NCBI GenBank assembly: GCA_022510605.1
Contig: JAFLTB010000030.1
Location: 1-32,137 of the forward strand
From: Lachnospiraceae bacterium
Lineage (GTDB): Bacteria; Bacillota; Clostridia; Lachnospirales; Lachnospiraceae
Direction: 5' to 3'
DNA: 32,137 bases
A model generated the notes under the pieces. It searched no databases, was not told the DNA's origin, and saw only the letters and a list, made by a program, of their open reading frames with translations. The position numbers were made by a program, and so were the translations under genes. Below are positions 29,816-32,137 of the stretch, piece after piece (the stretch's first letter is position 1; every line of letters begins with the position of its first letter).

Positions 29816-31042
29816 ATGCAACAGAATACAAAGAAAAAAATAAAAATACTGGCTGGTATGTTCCTTTTTCTGTTACTGGCAGGAGTAAGCCATACAGCCG
29901 ATACAGCCCAGGCGGCAAAGGTGTATAATAACGGTGGGGAAATAGTAGAGACTGGCGGCCGGATTTACTTTTCTCAATACGGCAAGGGAAAGCAGAAGGG
30001 AATCTTTTCCTTTGACTTAAAAACAAAAAAGAAAAAGAAAATTGTAAGTGGTAAATACGAATCCGTATGGATTGCCGGAAATTCCCTGTACTATACCAGA
30101 GACAAGGAGCTGTACCGCAAAGGCCTGCGTGCCGGCGGCGAGGAAAGTGTATACCAGCATAGCAGTGACATAGATATTCTGGGCTTTGCCAACAAAAACA
30201 GTGAAATCCAGATTTTTGATGGAAAAGGAGTATATCAGCGTACCCTGTCGGGGGAGCAAAAAAGTTTTCGCAGTCTTTCCGACAAGGAAGACATAGGGCG
30301 TGCCGGCAAATTAGGGGAATATATGATTTTTGAAAAAGGTAAGGATATTATTTATGGCACATCGCCGGAGGAACTTCAGACGCTTTCCGGTGTAATGAAG
30401 AAAATTGCCAAAAAGTCCGGTCTGGCTCCTGACTGGTATAATTTCATGGGCGTATATGGGGATTACCTGTATGGCTACATATATGCCCAGCCGGGTACCA
30501 TTGGCTGGAGAATAGGATATCTGTTCCGGGTCTCTCTGAAAAATGGTGACGTGAAGGTGTATAAGAAGTATGAATCCCACTGGGAGGCCTGGGAGATGCG
30601 GGACGGCCGGATTTATACGGACGATTATTCGGCAGAGGGCAAATGGGCTAAAACCCATGTATTTACATTAGATAAAACGACCGGTGCCGTCAAACATAAT
30701 ACCTATCCGTGTTCTTTTAATGGAACCGATGGCAGATATATTTACCAGGCAGGCAGCAGTGCCATTTGCCGGTATGACCCAAAAACCAAAAAGCAAAAGG
30801 TACTGGACGCCCGGTATGAAAAGAAAAAGAATATGTATTATGCACCTCAGTCTACCGGAGCGTCCACGTATCTTCCTGTAATCAATGGGAAGCTGTTTTA
30901 TGCAGTCTACGATTGTAGAAAAGAAAAGTATGTAGGCTGGAGGCTGATGCCTGACCGCCTGGAAAAGAACTATATTGTGCTGAAAACAGGAAAAAGAGTA
31001 ACATATGCTACGACCAAAATGACAAAATATGGAGGATGGTAA
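29816..31042 (+). CDS. Secreted beta-propeller-like protein (DUF5050-like)
   Basis: A 408-residue protein with a cleavable Sec signal peptide (KKKIKILAGMFLFLLLAGVS, probable cut after TAQA) and no lipobox cysteine. The mature part is built of repeated blade-like strands: GGRIYFSQYGKGKQKGIFSF, DLKTKKKKKIVSG, GNSLYYTRDKELYRK, GDYLYGYIYAQ, LFRVSLKNGDVKVYKK, DGRIYTDDY, DGRYIYQAGSSAICRYDPKT and NGKLFYAVYD. Such alternation of read-out and label strands resembles DUF5050/TolB-type propellers. It shares the operon with the lipoprotein copies but not their signature motifs. The highly basic surface may bind the cell wall. The gap from copy 7 is 21 nt. Function unknown. Confidence 0.7.
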   Translation: MQQNTKKKIKILAGMFLFLLLAGVSHTADTAQAAKVYNNGGEIVETGGRIYFSQYGKGKQKGIFSFDLKTKKKKKIVSGKYESVWIAGNSLYYTRDKELYRKGLRAGGEESVYQHSSDIDILGFANKNSEIQIFDGKGVYQRTLSGEQKSFRSLSDKEDIGRAGKLGEYMIFEKGKDIIYGTSPEELQTLSGVMKKIAKKSGLAPDWYNFMGVYGDYLYGYIYAQPGTIGWRIGYLFRVSLKNGDVKVYKKYESHWEAWEMRDGRIYTDDYSAEGKWAKTHVFTLDKTTGAVKHNTYPCSFNGTDGRYIYQAGSSAICRYDPKTKKQKVLDARYEKKKNMYYAPQSTGASTYLPVINGKLFYAVYDCRKEKYVGWRLMPDRLEKNYIVLKTGKRVTYATTKMTKYGGW

Positions 31043-31046
31043 AGGG

Positions 31047-32063
31047 ATGACAGGAATTAGGATTCAGAGAGTTGTGCTTCTTTTGGCGCTGTCCGCTGTC
31101 TTATGTGCCGGCTGTGCCTTACAGAATACCGCAGGAAATGCAGGACAGGAACCAGCGGAAACAGCCAGCGGCAGTGTCGCAAGCGGCATCGCTTATGAGG
31201 CAGAATTGGGAGTAGAGCCAATCCATGTTTCCGATGTAACCAGTCCCGCCGCCGTTCAGGAAAAGTATGGTCTGGCCCTTCCGCAGCTGGAACAGATTTT
31301 AGAGGAATTTGAGTTTCAGGCCTACTGGTCGTACTGGATGAAGGGGAAGGGCGATTATTTAGATGAGGGTATGGTTCTGGAGGCGGCGGAAATATTTGAC
31401 CGGCCCCTGGATGTCAGTGTGTACTATCAGGAAGGCGGCAGTGACTATGCACAGGATTCCCGCTTTTATCGTATCATGTGTCCGGTAGAAACCAAGGAAA
31501 AAGACTTCTGGTTTGTCACCATGATATATGGGCCCAATGGATTTTTAAGTTATTTCAGGGGGGAGGATGCGGAATACATAGAGCCGGAGGATGATGTAAG
31601 GACGCCTAAGGGGAAGAAGCATTATACTTACTTAGGAACCGGGACGGTGTCTCTGGAAAAGGAAAAGGCAGAGGCTTTTGTCTATCAGCCAGGGAATACC
31701 CCCTATCGAAAGTTGGAACTCGAAAAGATAAAGACGGCGGTGGAAAGTAACTTTTCCAGGAAGGGGAAATATAAAATATACATCAAAGAGTTTTTAGAGG
31801 GTGATCACGTTGTTGAGGGGTGCATTGTAGCTCCCGATAATAGCCATACGGATGTTCCGACAGAAAACCAGGGGAATTATACCAAGAACACCCTGTTTTT
31901 AGACAGTATCTTTCAGGATGCGGTAAAATTGAAGGAGTTAGAGGGATTTTATGTGTTTCGGTTTGACGAACGTGAGGAAGGAAGCTATGAGGAAATGACG
32001 GAGCTGGCAGATGAAGAAAAGCCATCCGGGCGTATGGCTTTGATATGGGAATTTGAAAAGTAG
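31047..32063 (+). CDS. Lipoprotein with the operon's linker but an unrelated body
   Basis: A 338-residue predicted lipoprotein. Signal peptide RIQRVVLLLALSAVLCAGC (Cys23; the -3 residue is Cys rather than Leu), then ALQNTAGNAGQEPAETASGS, the same NTAGN linker as the paralogue copies. The body differs: PAAVQEKYGLALPQLEQILE, YWSYWMKGKGDYLDEGMVLE, FWFVTMIYGPNGFLSYFRGE and YTYLGTGTVSLEKEKAEAFV. I do not recognise it. I prefer the ATG at 31047 (GGAGG 11 nt upstream) over 31029, which would overlap the previous gene and add charged residues before the signal peptide. Last gene of the operon; no terminator is visible before the window ends. Confidence 0.72.
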   Translation: MTGIRIQRVVLLLALSAVLCAGCALQNTAGNAGQEPAETASGSVASGIAYEAELGVEPIHVSDVTSPAAVQEKYGLALPQLEQILEEFEFQAYWSYWMKGKGDYLDEGMVLEAAEIFDRPLDVSVYYQEGGSDYAQDSRFYRIMCPVETKEKDFWFVTMIYGPNGFLSYFRGEDAEYIEPEDDVRTPKGKKHYTYLGTGTVSLEKEKAEAFVYQPGNTPYRKLELEKIKTAVESNFSRKGKYKIYIKEFLEGDHVVEGCIVAPDNSHTDVPTENQGNYTKNTLFLDSIFQDAVKLKELEGFYVFRFDEREEGSYEEMTELADEEKPSGRMALIWEFEK

Positions 32064-32116
32064 CCATAAAGCAGACTTAACTAGCAAGAGAAAGAATCCA
32101 ATCGATTCGAACCGGC

Positions 32117-32129
32117 AACGCTTCGCGTT
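32117..32129. repeat. Short hairpin at the window end
   Basis: AACGC-TTC-GCGTT, a perfect 5-bp stem with a 3-nt loop. No T run follows within the window. It resembles in style the hairpin at 18-45 but is not the same sequence. Function unclear. Confidence 0.25.
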
Positions 32130-32137
32130 AAGGTTCT

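Noticed and set aside
32064-32137. Possible tRNA fragment on the minus strand at the window end (GGTTCGAATC)
   Set aside because: The T-loop-like motif is there but the flanking bases do not form a T stem, and no acceptor or anticodon arm is visible.

Overview
The window looks like chromosomal DNA of a gut-type Clostridia, most likely Lachnospiraceae. This rests on moderate GC, strong GGAGG ribosome sites, lipoprotein linkers of the NTAGN...ASGSG style, an Rpn/PD-(D/E)XK_2 gene, a DUF4846 gene, and a type II-A CRISPR repeat of the GTTTGAGAGTAGTGTAG class. All of this is inference from sequence reading; no search was run. Every protein gene lies on the + strand; the only clear minus-strand gene is the tracrRNA.

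Layout. 1-3150: housekeeping genes (hotdog thioesterase, cupin, SanA/DUF218 protein, Fe/Mn superoxide dismutase, PaaI-type thioesterase) ending in tRNA-Gly(CCC). 3191-12175: a complete type II-A CRISPR-Cas locus. It comprises a WYL-domain regulator, a minus-strand tracrRNA whose promoter sits over the cas9 start codon, cas9 (1368 aa, all RuvC and HNH catalytic residues present), cas1, cas2 and csn2 with overlapping ends, a leader with its own promoter, and 26 repeats with 25 spacers. 12176-13317: a small phage- or plasmid-like remnant (an interrupted small membrane peptide, a two-helix membrane peptide, a small DNA-binding-like protein and a C-terminally cut protein). 13360-18751: a large hybrid sensor kinase followed by a membrane protein and a DUF4846 protein. 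18791-20014: an Rpn-family nuclease gene bracketed by terminators, with an internal promoter, ribosome site and in-frame ATG matching the intragenic-antitoxin design known for rpn genes. 20058-32063: a consensus promoter with an internal dyad drives nine tightly packed genes: seven diverged paralogous lipoproteins, one secreted beta-propeller-like protein and one further lipoprotein.

How it fits together. The CRISPR locus looks functional: intact Cas9, an adaptation set with the usual catalytic residues, an SpCas9-like crRNA:tracrRNA duplex with a GA/AAG bulge, and an array that decays at its distal end as expected for leader-end growth. Unusual points are the tracrRNA fully antisense to the WYL-cas9 intergenic RNA, a tandem 7-nt leader motif and a self-complementary spacer. 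The least explained block is the lipoprotein paralogue operon, about 12 kb. Its copies share conserved 5' ends but have diverged bodies, and one copy has gained an EF-hand loop and another an acidic tract.
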